Shown here in pieces: positions 1 to 6,607 of a DNA stretch of 11,376 nt. The notes under the pieces are model-generated. The model had not been told where the DNA came from. It saw only the letters and a list, made by a program, of their open reading frames with translations, and searched no databases. The stretch is taken from positions 1 through 11,376 of the forward strand of contig JAKSQG010000044.1 of the NCBI GenBank assembly GCA_024404275.1. Reading direction: 5' to 3'. The position numbers were made by a program, and so were the translations under genes. Position 1 is the stretch's first letter, and every line of letters begins with the position of its first letter. This stretch comes from Clostridia bacterium (GTDB taxonomy: Bacteria > Bacillota > Clostridia > Christensenellales > Aristaeellaceae).

Positions 1-21
1 AATCATTCCTTTTTTGAGCAT
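1..21 (-). CDS. 5' end of an unidentified gene (first 7 codons)
   Basis: An ATG at 21-19 is preceded, 8 bases upstream, by AAGGAG lying in the gap after the C11 peptidase stop codon (40-38). The seven visible codons read MLKKGMI and then leave the window. A lysine pair followed by hydrophobic residues would suit the start of a signal peptide, but seven residues are too few to identify the protein. The 16-base gap to the peptidase gene and the absence of a terminator suggest the two are co-transcribed. Confidence 0.55.
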
Positions 22-37
22 GTTCTTTTCTCCTTTC

Positions 38-1252
38 TTATTTTTCTGCCGAAGCCCAAAGCGGCATCGGTTCAGATGCAATGACGGTGCCGTCCGAAAG
101 CACGGCATTCAATTGCAGATAATACTTTTGTTCCGCGTCCGGTGCCATCCGCCGGGTATACAGGGTACCCGTTTCCCCGACGATAAACTCGGTGCCGTTC
201 AGCACACCATCGTTCCTCGGTGTCAGCAGGTTAAAGGGAACGGTCGGGTCATCGCCCTTTTGTTTTTCTGCAAACACCGTCTGCAGATAATCCCCTTCCC
301 GCAGGCTCCACAGCATTCTCGGAGCCAGAAGCGTTTGCGTTGTGACGGGCACCAGCTCGCACACCCGGCCGTCGGGGTACTCGGCGCTGACAAGCAGTTG
401 CCCTTCCATCCGCTCCTGCGTCAGCGTAAAATCCTCTTCAAAGCGAAGGAGCAGCGTTTCAAACCAATAACAGACCTTACCGTCGCCGCGGCTGCGCTCG
501 ATGAGCGTGACAGGTTCTCCGTTTTCGTCCTCCGAGGCGGCAAAGACAAAAATGCCGCGGTCCCGCTTGGCGGACAGGATGCCGTTTTCGAGCCGTACAT
601 CACGGCAGCCCTCGATGAGCTGCCACACGTTTGGGTCATCTTCCGCTTCTTTGAGCAGGACATAATAGCCGCGGACAAACCGTGCTTCCTCCTCGGCGGT
701 CAGCCGCATGGAGTAGACCGTTCCGTCCTCCCCGGGCTTGGCGCTTTGCTCACGCCCCGCAGCCGCGGGAAGGGAGACGGCAAGCGTTTGCTCCCTGGCC
801 TCAAGCCACGCGCCGTAAGCCGTCAGAAGCCCTTTCTGCGCCAGCATCCGATAATAGCCGCGGCAAAAATCCCGCTCCGCCTGCGCCGACTCCGCCGGGC
901 AGTAAAAGCTCAATCCCGTCGCGCCTTCCATGTTGGTCACATTGCACACGACCGTCTGACGGACGGATTCCGCAAGCGCCGCAGCTTCCGTTTCCGTCGC
1001 CTGCCGCGCAAAGGTCCCAAGGTCGTACAGGTCCATGGTCACGGCGCTGCTCCATCGTGAAAACGCCGCCGACTGCTCCGCTCCGCGGAGAAAATAAGCG
1101 TCCGCCCCCTCCCGAAGCCGCGCGCATCCCGCGGTCACAAAGGCGTCCAGCGCATCGCACACATCGGGGACGCGTTCCGAACGCAGCACCGACATCGAAT
1201 AGGGCACATCCTTTTTGACCGAGGCGGCATACCGTGTACACAGTTCCATCAA
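38..1252 (-). CDS. C-terminal part of a C11 (clostripain-family) peptidase, downstream of an in-frame TAG
   Basis: This frame is the direct, unshifted continuation of the catalytic part at 1259-1915. Only the TAG at 1261-1259 and the codons CCC CTC separate that frame from the TTG at 1252. Beginning at TTG gives 404 residues, but no convincing ribosome binding site precedes it, so an independent start is unlikely. The segment SMSVLRSERVPDVCDALDAF matches the part of C11 proteins that follows the catalytic core. Further on come TMDLYDLGTFA and GLSFYCP, also typical of the family's second half. The rest looks like a beta-rich C-terminal region and ends at TAA (40-38). Preservation of over 400 codons without another stop or frameshift argues that the disruption is either very recent or tolerated. 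Without read-through this half would not be made. Confidence 0.75.
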   Translation of the reverse strand: MMELCTRYAASVKKDVPYSMSVLRSERVPDVCDALDAFVTAGCARLREGADAYFLRGAEQSAAFSRWSSAVTMDLYDLGTFARQATETEAAALAESVRQTVVCNVTNMEGATGLSFYCPAESAQAERDFCRGYYRMLAQKGLLTAYGAWLEAREQTLAVSLPAAAGREQSAKPGEDGTVYSMRLTAEEEARFVRGYYVLLKEAEDDPNVWQLIEGCRDVRLENGILSAKRDRGIFVFAASEDENGEPVTLIERSRGDGKVCYWFETLLLRFEEDFTLTQERMEGQLLVSAEYPDGRVCELVPVTTQTLLAPRMLWSLREGDYLQTVFAEKQKGDDPTVPFNLLTPRNDGVLNGTEFIVGETGTLYTRRMAPDAEQKYYLQLNAVLSDGTVIASEPMPLWASAEK

Positions 1253-1258
1253 GAGGGG

Positions 1259-1261
1259 CTA
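1259..1261 (-). other. In-frame TAG inside the C11 peptidase reading frame
   Basis: On the minus strand the codons read GAG GAG GCA TAG CCC CTC TTG ATG GAA. Family-typical sequence lies on both sides in the same frame. Counting from the ACG at 1942 this is codon 228 of about 634. CAG (Gln) is one transition away, but AAG, GAG, TGG, TAC and TAT are also one base away. Confidence 0.85.
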
Positions 1262-1915
1262 TGCCTCCTCCCCGCAGGCCGTTTCCGACCCCAGAAAGCC
1301 ATAATCCAGCCCGGTGGACGGCATGGTCTCCTCGGAGGCGGCATAATAATCACAGTAAGGCGACAGCATCGCCGCCACCTCCACGCTGCCCATCAGGCAG
1401 GCGTCAAACACGATAGTCTCAAACCGATCCACACCGCAGTTTTCCAGCGCCGCCGCCACATCCCTCACGCTCATGATGTTGCCCGATACGCTGTCGCGTC
1501 CAAAGCCGTACAAGCCGCCGCCGTGATCCCACAAAATCAGGTCATAATGCTCTGCCGGGCAGGCGGTCATCGCCGTATCGATAAAATACCGAAGTGTTTC
1601 CGACTGCGCCATGTCGCGCCGCTGCGCCCCGTCCAGCCAATCCACCTGACCGCCGTTTTTGAGCGCACCCACACGCATTTCGCCGTCATACAGCGGCACA
1701 ATGGTCCAGCCCCGGCAGCCGCCCAGGGCAAACACCACATTGATACGTTCCAGGTCAGCTCCGCTTTGCACCATTTCCTTCAGGTCCCGGCTGGCGGCAG
1801 AAAACCGCTCTTCCAGATCGGAGCCCACCATATACACCATCACGGTGCGTACAGCCTCTTCTTTGGCTTGCGCCCCGGTCATCATCAGCCCCGGCAGCAG
1901 AAGCGCAAGAAGCAA
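1259..1915 (-). CDS. N-terminal catalytic part of a secreted C11 (clostripain-family) cysteine peptidase
   Basis: C11 peptidases cleave after basic residues and are usually exported. Counting from the TTG at 1915, a hydrophobic signal segment ends near AQA (residue 17). The core then begins with TVMVYMVGSDLE, the usual first strand. The catalytic His is His131 in LILWDHGGG and the nucleophile is Cys173 in FDACLMGSVEVA, with the conserved ASEETMPSTGLDYG following. The frame stops at TAG (1261-1259) and continues unshifted to 38. The start is doubtful. TTG 1915 leaves a signal peptide with no basic n-region. A better one (TNSIRKGIFLLLALLLPGL) begins at 1942, but its first codon is ACG, 9 to 12 bases after GGAGGGGG (1952-1959). 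The gene may be a decaying pseudogene, or translated by unusual means. The family assignment is firm. Confidence 0.8.
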   Translation of the reverse strand: MLLALLLPGLMMTGAQAKEEAVRTVMVYMVGSDLEERFSAASRDLKEMVQSGADLERINVVFALGGCRGWTIVPLYDGEMRVGALKNGGQVDWLDGAQRRDMAQSETLRYFIDTAMTACPAEHYDLILWDHGGGLYGFGRDSVSGNIMSVRDVAAALENCGVDRFETIVFDACLMGSVEVAAMLSPYCDYYAASEETMPSTGLDYGFLGSETACGEEA

Positions 1916-1951
1916 AAAAATCCCTTTTCTGATGCTGTTCGTTCTGCTCGT

Positions 1952-1959
1952 CCCCCTCC
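1952..1959 (-). promoter_or_regulatory. Ribosome binding site of the C11 peptidase that points at an ACG codon
   Basis: GGAGGGGG on the minus strand is the best ribosome binding site before the peptidase. The in-frame codon at the right distance is ACG (1942-1940), not ATG, GTG or TTG. No ATG exists in any frame between this site and the signal peptide. Confidence 0.5.
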
Positions 1960-2004
1960 GTCTTTGCTTCGCGGCGGCAAAGGTTCCATTTTGTCCATGT
2001 TACT

Positions 2005-2010
2005 ATTATA
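2005..2010 (-). promoter_or_regulatory. Possible -10 box for the C11 peptidase gene
   Basis: TATAAT reads on the minus strand about 60 bases before the presumed start region. No clear TTGACA-like -35 box lies 16-18 bases upstream, so the assignment rests on the -10 box and its position between the phn terminator and the gene. Confidence 0.4.
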
Positions 2011-2078
2011 GCGTTCCCTGTTTTTGCATAGTTGCGAGAAAACTCGTCTTTTTCTGCGACTTTTGTCTTTTTTCATGC

Positions 2079-2117
2079 AAAAAAGGACGCCTCCGCGGTC
2101 TTACAGCGGAAGCGTCC
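2079..2117 (-). terminator. Intrinsic terminator of the phn operon
   Basis: GGACGC/GCGTCC and TCCGC/GCGGA form an 11-bp stem with one mismatch (2085-2117) and a 9-base loop. On the minus strand the stem is followed by six T. It lies about 20 bases after the phnE2 stop codon. The plus-strand side also has a T run (2119-2123), but no plus-strand gene ends here. Confidence 0.85.
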
Positions 2118-2135
2118 GTTTTTATATCGAAGGGG

Positions 2136-2918
2136 TCATCTCAGCTTTTTGCGGATCCAGCCGGTCAGGGCGTCAAGCAGGAACACCGTCACAATGACCG
2201 TGAGCAGAATGATGCTCACCCGCGGCCAGCGGCACGCCTGAATGGCAAAGATCAGCGTGGCGCCGATACCGCCCGCGCCGACCAGACCCAGCGTGGAGGC
2301 GCTGCGCACGGCAATTTCAAAGTGGTTGAGCACAAGCGAGGCATAGATGGGCATCAATTGCGGGATGCGGGCAAAGAACATGGTCTGGATGCCGTTGGCG
2401 CCCACCGCGTGGCAGGCTTCCACCGCCGTCTCATCCATGCGCTCCATCTCTTCGGTAAACAGCTTGCCGAGCATGCCGATCTGATGCACGCCGATGGCCA
2501 GCACACCCGCGAAGGGGCCCGGTCCCACCACCTTGATAAAGATGATGGCGTACACCAGCTCGGGGAAGGCACGCAGCACATCGGTCACAAACTTGCCCAC
2601 GCGGGGGATGACGGGGTTCTTCCACAGGTTGCGGGAGGACAAAAGCACAAAGGGAATGGCCAGCACCGTACCGATAGCGGTGCCGAAAAAGCCGATGGCC
2701 ACGGTCATGAGCATCAGGGAGAAAATGTCCTCGGTGCTGCCGTTGTAGAAGGCGGCCCAATCGGGCTTCATCAGGTTGGCCATCGTGCCGCGGAAGGTGC
2801 CCCAGGAGAAGAAGCGGAAGGTGCTCCAGTCAATATCGGCGGCGCACCACACCAGCAATCCCAGCACCAGCAGGGTCATCACCCAGCGTTTCAGGGAGGC
2901 AGGCACTTTTTTCAGCAT
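2136..2918 (-). CDS. phnE: Phosphonate-type ABC transporter permease, second subunit
   Basis: This 260-residue inner-membrane permease of the PhnE family is half of the translocation channel for the importer encoded by these four genes. Hydrophobic segments lie near residues 11-26, 66-95, 119-150 and 232-252. The cytoplasmic EAA loop that docks on the ATPase is EACHAVGANG (167-176) followed by RIPQLMP. The family-typical SASTLGLVGAGGIG follows near 206-219. ATG at 2918 abuts the TAA of the preceding permease (2921-2919), and AAGGAGG lies 9 bases upstream inside that gene, so translation is coupled. It is the last gene of the operon and ends at TGA before the terminator at 2079-2117. Two different PhnE-type permeases in tandem are common in Firmicutes and presumably form a heterodimer. 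The substrate cannot be read from the sequence. Confidence 0.92.
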   Translation of the reverse strand: MLKKVPASLKRWVMTLLVLGLLVWCAADIDWSTFRFFSWGTFRGTMANLMKPDWAAFYNGSTEDIFSLMLMTVAIGFFGTAIGTVLAIPFVLLSSRNLWKNPVIPRVGKFVTDVLRAFPELVYAIIFIKVVGPGPFAGVLAIGVHQIGMLGKLFTEEMERMDETAVEACHAVGANGIQTMFFARIPQLMPIYASLVLNHFEIAVRSASTLGLVGAGGIGATLIFAIQACRWPRVSIILLTVIVTVFLLDALTGWIRKKLR

Positions 2919-3698
2919 TTACTTCAGCCTCCTTCTGATCGCTTCGGAAACGGTATCCACCACCACGACCACCGCGAAGATGAACAGGATGATGATCGAT
3001 ACACGCTGATACTTGAACATGCCCAGCGCCTCGTTGAGCTTGACGCCGATACCGCCGGCGCCCACATAGCCCAGCACGGTGGAGGCTCGCACATTGATCT
3101 CAAAGGCATAGAACGTGTAGCTGGCTACGGCAGACATGATCTGCGGCCACACCGCCCACACGGCAATTTTCAGCTTGTTGGCGCCCACCGCCTCATCGGC
3201 TTCCAGCGGCGCCAGATCGATGGTCTCGATCGCCTCATACAGCAGCTGCGAGACCATGCCGAAGGTAAAGATGGCAATGGTCACCACGCCCGTCGCCTCG
3301 CCGATGCCGATGATAGCCACCAGCAGCGCCGCCAGCAGCAGGTTCGGCACGGTGCGGATGATGTTGAGGAAGAAGCGGAAGATGTTGGTGATGATTTTGT
3401 TGCCCGTCACCACCGTGGTCGCCAGAAAAGAGAAGGGAATGGCCAGCAGCACGCCCAGCGCCGTGCCCACGGCGGACATTTTGAGCGTTTTCACCATGGG
3501 GGTGACCAGCTTGGGCAGATAGTTGAAATCGGGGTTGGCAAGCTTATTCAAAAAGGCCTGCACCTGACCGATGTTGCCGATCAGCTGCTTGAAGTTTGCC
3601 TCCGTGGCGTTGATGCTCACGCCCAGACACAGCGCGATGAGCGCCACCGTGAAAAAGGACTTGTACCATTGAAAATGGACGGTATCCTTGATTTTCAT
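2919..3698 (-). CDS. phnE: Phosphonate-type ABC transporter permease, first subunit
   Basis: This 259-residue PhnE-family permease pairs with the product of 2136-2918. Hydrophobic segments lie near residues 14-30, 76-95, 104-133, 137-152 and 231-250. The EAA loop reads EADEAVGANK (about 166-175) followed by VWPQI, and RASTVLGYVGAGGIG follows in the same relative place as in the partner. The two permeases are clearly paralogous but well diverged. Its ATG (3698-3696) shares one base with the phnC stop (TGATG), and AAGGAG lies 7 to 8 bases upstream, which indicates translational coupling. It ends in TAA directly followed by the next ATG. Phosphonate, phosphite and related phosphorus importers all use this permease family, so the transported compound remains open. 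Confidence 0.92.
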   Translation of the reverse strand: MKIKDTVHFQWYKSFFTVALIALCLGVSINATEANFKQLIGNIGQVQAFLNKLANPDFNYLPKLVTPMVKTLKMSAVGTALGVLLAIPFSFLATTVVTGNKIITNIFRFFLNIIRTVPNLLLAALLVAIIGIGEATGVVTIAIFTFGMVSQLLYEAIETIDLAPLEADEAVGANKLKIAVWAVWPQIMSAVASYTFYAFEINVRASTVLGYVGAGGIGVKLNEALGMFKYQRVSIIILFIFAVVVVVDTVSEAIRRRLK

Positions 3699-4468
3699 CA
3701 GGCTTCTCCTTCCTTCAGCTCCTTGAGGAAGGAATCTCCCTTGTAGACCATGCGGAGCACATCGTTGTTCAGCTCATCGGGCGTGCCGTCAAACACCAGT
3801 TTGCCATCCTGCAGGGCAATGATGCGGTTGGAGAACTGCTTGGCCAGCGCAATGGAATGGATGTTGACGATGACCGTTTTGCCCATGGTGGCGTTGATGG
3901 TCTTGAGCTCGCCCATGATCTCCTGCGAGGTGGCAGGGTCGAGGGAAGCCACAGGCTCATCCGCCAGAATGATGGCCGCCTGCTGGAACAGCGTGCGCGC
4001 AATGGAAACACGCTGCTGCTGTCCGCCCGAAAGGTTATCGCAGCGGTCATGCAGCTTATCGGAAAGGTTCACCTTTTCCAGCACCTCGGCGCACAGCTCA
4101 TAATCCTTGCGGGAGAAAATGCCCAGCACGCTCTTGAGCGTGGAATAGGAGCCCAGCTTGCCGGAAAGCACGTTCTTTTGCACGGTGGAGCGCTTGACCA
4201 GATTGAACTGCTGCGAGATGAGACCAATGGAGCAGCGGATCTTTTTAAGCTGCTGCTTGTTCGCCTTTGTGACGGACTGACCGTCAATGGTGATCTCGCC
4301 CTCTGTGGTGGTGTTCAGGCGGTTGATGGCACGAAGCAGCGTGCTTTTGCCCGCGCCGCTCAGACCGATGATGGAAACAAAATCACCGTCGTTGATGGTC
4401 AGGTTCACATCCACCAGACCCTTTACGCCGTTGGGATAGGTTTTGGATACATGGTCAAATTTGATCAT
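3698..4468 (-). CDS. phnC: Phosphonate-type ABC transporter ATP-binding protein
   Basis: This 256-residue ATPase powers the PhnD/PhnE importer from the cytoplasmic side. It shows Walker A GLSGAGKST (35-43), a Q-loop near Q86, the ABC signature LSGGQQQRV (146-154), Walker B IILADE (166-171), the D-loop SLDP (175-178) and switch His204 in VNIHS. Length and order of motifs fit PhnC. ATG at 4468 was chosen because the homologous sequence MIKFDHVSKTYPNG begins there. A TTG at 4498 would add ten residues unlike the family. The ribosome binding site is GGAAG about 11 bases upstream, which is weaker than those of its neighbours. The gene follows phnD after a 113-base gap holding a hairpin (4527-4559) and overlaps phnE1 by one base. 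Confidence 0.93.
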   Translation of the reverse strand: MIKFDHVSKTYPNGVKGLVDVNLTINDGDFVSIIGLSGAGKSTLLRAINRLNTTTEGEITIDGQSVTKANKQQLKKIRCSIGLISQQFNLVKRSTVQKNVLSGKLGSYSTLKSVLGIFSRKDYELCAEVLEKVNLSDKLHDRCDNLSGGQQQRVSIARTLFQQAAIILADEPVASLDPATSQEIMGELKTINATMGKTVIVNIHSIALAKQFSNRIIALQDGKLVFDGTPDELNNDVLRMVYKGDSFLKELKEGEA

Positions 4469-4521
4469 TGTTCTGTCAGCTTCCTTCCGGTTTGTCAATA
4501 AGATTGCTTTCCGGTCATGAT

Positions 4522-4559
4522 AAAACGAAGGAGCGAAGGCGAGATGCCTTCGCCCCTTC
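4522..4559 (-). terminator. Intercistronic hairpin after phnD, probably a partial terminator or mRNA-stabilising structure
   Basis: GAAGG-A-GCGAAGGC pairs with GCCTTCGC-C-CCTTC (13 pairs, one mismatch, 5-base loop) at 4527-4559, just after the phnD stop. On the minus strand it is followed by only four T (GTTTTATC). Such structures often make the binding protein more abundant than the ATPase and permeases. Confidence 0.6.
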
Positions 4560-4581
4560 AGGGTTGAGACGTTGCGTCGGC

Positions 4582-5490
4582 TTAGTCGGCAGCCAGCTCG
4601 ATGTACTCGGCGATGGTGTCGTAGTCGGCCTCGATGGCGGGCACATAGCCGTTGTGGCCCCAGGTCTTCATGATGGCCAGGCCTTCTTCGTCAGCGGCCA
4701 TGGTCAGGAAGGCTTCGGTCACGGCAGCGGCGGTGGCGTCGGAAACCTTGGTGCTCACAGCCACGGCGTCGTTGGGGATATCACCATCGGACAGCTTGGC
4801 CACGCTCAGCACTTCGTACAGATCGTAGGGGTTGCCGGCTTCGTCCAGCACGGCGGACTTGAACACAAAACGGCTGCCTTCGAAGGTGAAGCAGGCATCC
4901 ACCTGACCCTTGACAACGGCCAGGATGGCGCTGGGAACAGAGGTGATCTGCACCCAGGTGCAGCTGTCGGTATCCAGACCGGCCTTCTTCATTTCGGCCA
5001 CGGGATAGATGTAACCGGAGGCGCTGGCAGGTCCCAGGTAGGCAATGGTCTTGCCAACCAGGCCTTCATAGCCTTCGATACCGCTGTCGGCACGGACCAG
5101 CACTTCAGCCTTGAAGTTGCCAACCACGGTGCCGTCGATGGGCAGCTCGGTCACCTGATCGTAATCGCCCAGGGTGGAGGACAGGATGGCCTTGGCCACG
5201 CCCATCTCACGGGCCTGCGCATAGGTGGCGGGGGGCATGATGCCCACATCCACAGTGCCGGATTCCATGGCTTCCACAATGGCGTTGTAGCCGGTAGCAA
5301 CGGTCACCTTGACGGGCACGCCCAGCAGCTTGCTCATGTAAGCGGAGAAAGCGGCGGTGGTGGCGTCGGCGGTCTCGGTGTTGGTGGGTACAAACTGAAT
5401 CGTCAGGGAATCGACATCCAGACCATCAGCGAAGGCGACCATGGATACGCTCATCAGCAGGGCCAGGACAAGAGCCAGGAACTTCTTCAT
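4582..5490 (-). CDS. phnD: PhnD-like substrate-binding protein of a phosphonate/phosphite-type ABC importer
   Basis: This 302-residue extracytoplasmic binding protein captures a phosphorus oxyanion and delivers it to the PhnE pair. Residues 1-21 (ending VAFA) are a signal peptide. The mature protein starts with DSLTIQFVPTNTETADATTA, the usual PhnD first strand and loop. The family pattern continues with GYNAIVEAMESGTVDVGIM (reading the target pocket), GKTIAYLGPASASGYIYP (anion-binding turn) and the hinge segment ILAVVKGQVDACFTF. ATG at 5490 is supported by GGAGG nine bases upstream and by the signal peptide. A longer in-frame extension to 5661 overlaps the previous gene and is rejected. No lipobox cysteine is present, which is unusual for a binding protein in a monoderm Firmicute. 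The gene has its own promoter and is followed by a hairpin. The precise ligand is unknown. Confidence 0.9.
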   Translation of the reverse strand: MKKFLALVLALLMSVSMVAFADGLDVDSLTIQFVPTNTETADATTAAFSAYMSKLLGVPVKVTVATGYNAIVEAMESGTVDVGIMPPATYAQAREMGVAKAILSSTLGDYDQVTELPIDGTVVGNFKAEVLVRADSGIEGYEGLVGKTIAYLGPASASGYIYPVAEMKKAGLDTDSCTWVQITSVPSAILAVVKGQVDACFTFEGSRFVFKSAVLDEAGNPYDLYEVLSVAKLSDGDIPNDAVAVSTKVSDATAAAVTEAFLTMAADEEGLAIMKTWGHNGYVPAIEADYDTIAEYIELAAD

Positions 5491-5523
5491 GTGTGTATTC
5501 CTCCATAAAATATTGAATTGGAA

Positions 5524-5545
5524 AACCTTTTTCATTATAAAGGTT
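5524..5545. promoter_or_regulatory. Inverted repeat centred on the phnD -10 box, possible operator
   Basis: AACCTTT (5524-5530) and AAAGGTT (5539-5545) are exact inverted repeats 8 bases apart and enclose the phnD -10 box. A second, shorter pair, CCGCT (5546-5550) and AGCGG (5564-5568), encloses the -35 box. This arrangement could serve a repressor, but no regulator gene is nearby to assign. Confidence 0.4.
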
Positions 5546-5562
5546 CCGCTGTCATTTTTCAA
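5534..5562 (-). promoter_or_regulatory. Promoter of the phn operon
   Basis: On the minus strand TTGAAA (5562-5557) and TATAAT (5539-5534) are separated by 17 bases, close to the sigma-A consensus. About 40 bases of leader precede the phnD ATG. Confidence 0.8.
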
Positions 5563-5582
5563 TAGCGGATACTCAATTCCCC

Positions 5583-6296
5583 TTAACAAACGCTTACAAC
5601 GCGGAAGCCCAGCTGCAGCCCCTGTTCGATGACCGCGGGACCGTTGACGTGCATCAGCCATGTGCGATCCCGAAGGTTTGCCGGCAGCGCCTCCGTCAGC
5701 CTGTTCAGTGAAAGATGCACATTGCCGGGGTAATCGGCGCTTGTGGTATCCATATAGATGGCAAAAACATTCTGATGCTCTTTCAAAAAGTCCTGCATCG
5801 TCGCGGCAGTGCAGGTATCGGCGGAATAGAACACAGCGCCCTCATCGGTCTCCATTACAAAAGAATGGCACTGCATGCCTTCCGCATGCTGCGTCGGCAC
5901 ATAACGCAGGGAGTCGATGCCCTCCATGCCCGTCCAATCCTCCGCAGGAATCATCTCAACGCTGTTTTCATCGTTGCCGAAGATGCGCAGCAGCTGTCCC
6001 AGCTCCTGCACATACGCTTCCTCCCGCGGCACAAGCAGCGTCATGCGGATGCCCAGCGCGTAGCGGCAGTAATGTCCCAGGCTGCCAAGCGACCCGCAAT
6101 GGTCGCTGTGCAGGTGCGATACCGCCACTGTCAGGCGCTTCACGCCGTCCAGCAGATGCTGTTTCATCAGCTGATAAAAAACGGTCTCGCCGCAATCGAG
6201 CAGCAGCAGCTCCTCACCGTTTTTTACACAGGCGGCGGTATTTCCCTCCGTCACGTTGAACGCGGCCCCGCGGCCGAGAAAGTGAAGCGAAAACAT
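5583..6296 (-). CDS. Metallo-beta-lactamase-fold hydrolase (RNase Z-like)
   Basis: This 237-residue cytoplasmic MBL-fold protein carries the metal-binding motif HLHSDH (61-66), with probable further ligands His137, Asp160 in FYSADT and His216 near the C-terminus. The start MFSLHFLGRGAAFN matches the opening of RNase Z-like and related hydrolases. ATG 6296 has AGGGAG about 9 bases upstream. Another ATG seven codons earlier is less well placed. The length is short for true RNase Z, so the substrate is undetermined. Its stop codon lies about 90 bases before the phnD start with no terminator between, so it may partly feed the phn operon. E. coli PhnP is also an MBL-fold enzyme, but nothing specific here identifies PhnP. 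No clear promoter was found in the 54 bases after the tRNA terminator. Confidence 0.85.
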   Translation of the reverse strand: MFSLHFLGRGAAFNVTEGNTAACVKNGEELLLLDCGETVFYQLMKQHLLDGVKRLTVAVSHLHSDHCGSLGSLGHYCRYALGIRMTLLVPREEAYVQELGQLLRIFGNDENSVEMIPAEDWTGMEGIDSLRYVPTQHAEGMQCHSFVMETDEGAVFYSADTCTAATMQDFLKEHQNVFAIYMDTTSADYPGNVHLSLNRLTEALPANLRDRTWLMHVNGPAVIEQGLQLGFRVVSVC

Positions 6297-6350
6297 GCGT
6301 TTTTCTCCCTTCATTGTCAAAAAACGGCCCTTTGCCGATGCATATGATTG

Positions 6351-6384
6351 AAAAAACACCTTTGTCCGTTGGACAAAGGTGTTT
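6351..6384 (-). terminator. Intrinsic terminator of tRNA-Leu
   Basis: A perfect 14-bp stem (AAACACCTTTGTCC with its complement, 6354-6384) with a 3-base GTT loop is followed by a T run on the minus strand. It starts right at the end of the tRNA CCA. Confidence 0.9.
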
Positions 6385-6470
6385 GGTGCGGGAAACAGGA
6401 CTTGAACCTGCAAGCTCGAACGAGCACATGAACCTGAATCATGCGCGTCTGCCAATTCCGCCATTCCCGC
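6384..6470 (-). tRNA. tRNA-Leu, anticodon CAG, CCA encoded
   Basis: The acceptor stem GCGGGAA/TTCCCGC is perfect and is followed by discriminator A and an encoded CCA. The D arm contains GGCAGACGCG. The anticodon stem CATGA/TCATG carries the loop TTCAGGT, giving anticodon CAG, which reads CUG. A long variable arm built on GCTCG/CGAGC marks a class II tRNA, and the T arm GCAGGTTCAAGTCCTGT is normal. It is 84 nt plus CCA. Its own promoter and terminator make it a single-gene transcript. It does not read TAG. Confidence 0.96.
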
Positions 6471-6494
6471 ATGCAATGCTTGATTGCGAGAGAT

Positions 6495-6523
6495 ATAATA
6501 CCACACGGTATCAGGGTTGTCAA
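6495..6523 (-). promoter_or_regulatory. Promoter of tRNA-Leu
   Basis: TTGACA (6523-6518) and TATTAT (6500-6495) on the minus strand are 17 bases apart. The -10 box lies about 24 bases before the tRNA 5' end. Confidence 0.88.
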
Positions 6524-6566
6524 GCGTTTTTTTCAGAAAAATCAAAAAAATTGCATCGTGTTCCCC

Positions 6567-6596
6567 TTGCCAAACGGGGACGGACTGTGCTATACT
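6567..6596 (+). promoter_or_regulatory. Promoter of rpmE
   Basis: TTGCCA (6567-6572) and TATACT (6591-6596) lie 18 bases apart, about 65 bases before the rpmE start. It is divergent from the tRNA-Leu promoter. Confidence 0.75.
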
Positions 6597-6607
6597 TACA
6601 AAGCGGC

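Noticed and set aside
1885..2076. A small minus-strand frame of 63 codons that could join the C11 frame by slippage at the T7 run
   Set aside because: Its internal ATG at 1998 lies only about 7 bases after the probable -10 box and has no ribosome binding site. It is kept only as a remote alternative for the C11 start.
1659..3746. A 695-codon open frame on the plus strand across the phnE genes and the C11 start
   Set aside because: It is antisense to well-identified genes and gives a His/Gln/Asp-rich translation with no family. It arises from the strong GC bias of the opposite strand.
4468..5508. A 346-codon plus-strand open frame opposite phnD
   Set aside because: The Gly/His-rich translation is the antisense of phnD. 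No ribosome binding site or recognisable domain is present.
5583..6296. Calling the MBL-fold gene phnP because it lies next to phnD
   Set aside because: Only the general HxHxDH motif is visible, and no other C-P lyase pathway gene is present.
6384..6470. The tRNA as a possible suppressor of TAG
   Set aside because: The anticodon loop is TTCAGGT, so the anticodon is CAG and reads CUG, not UAG.
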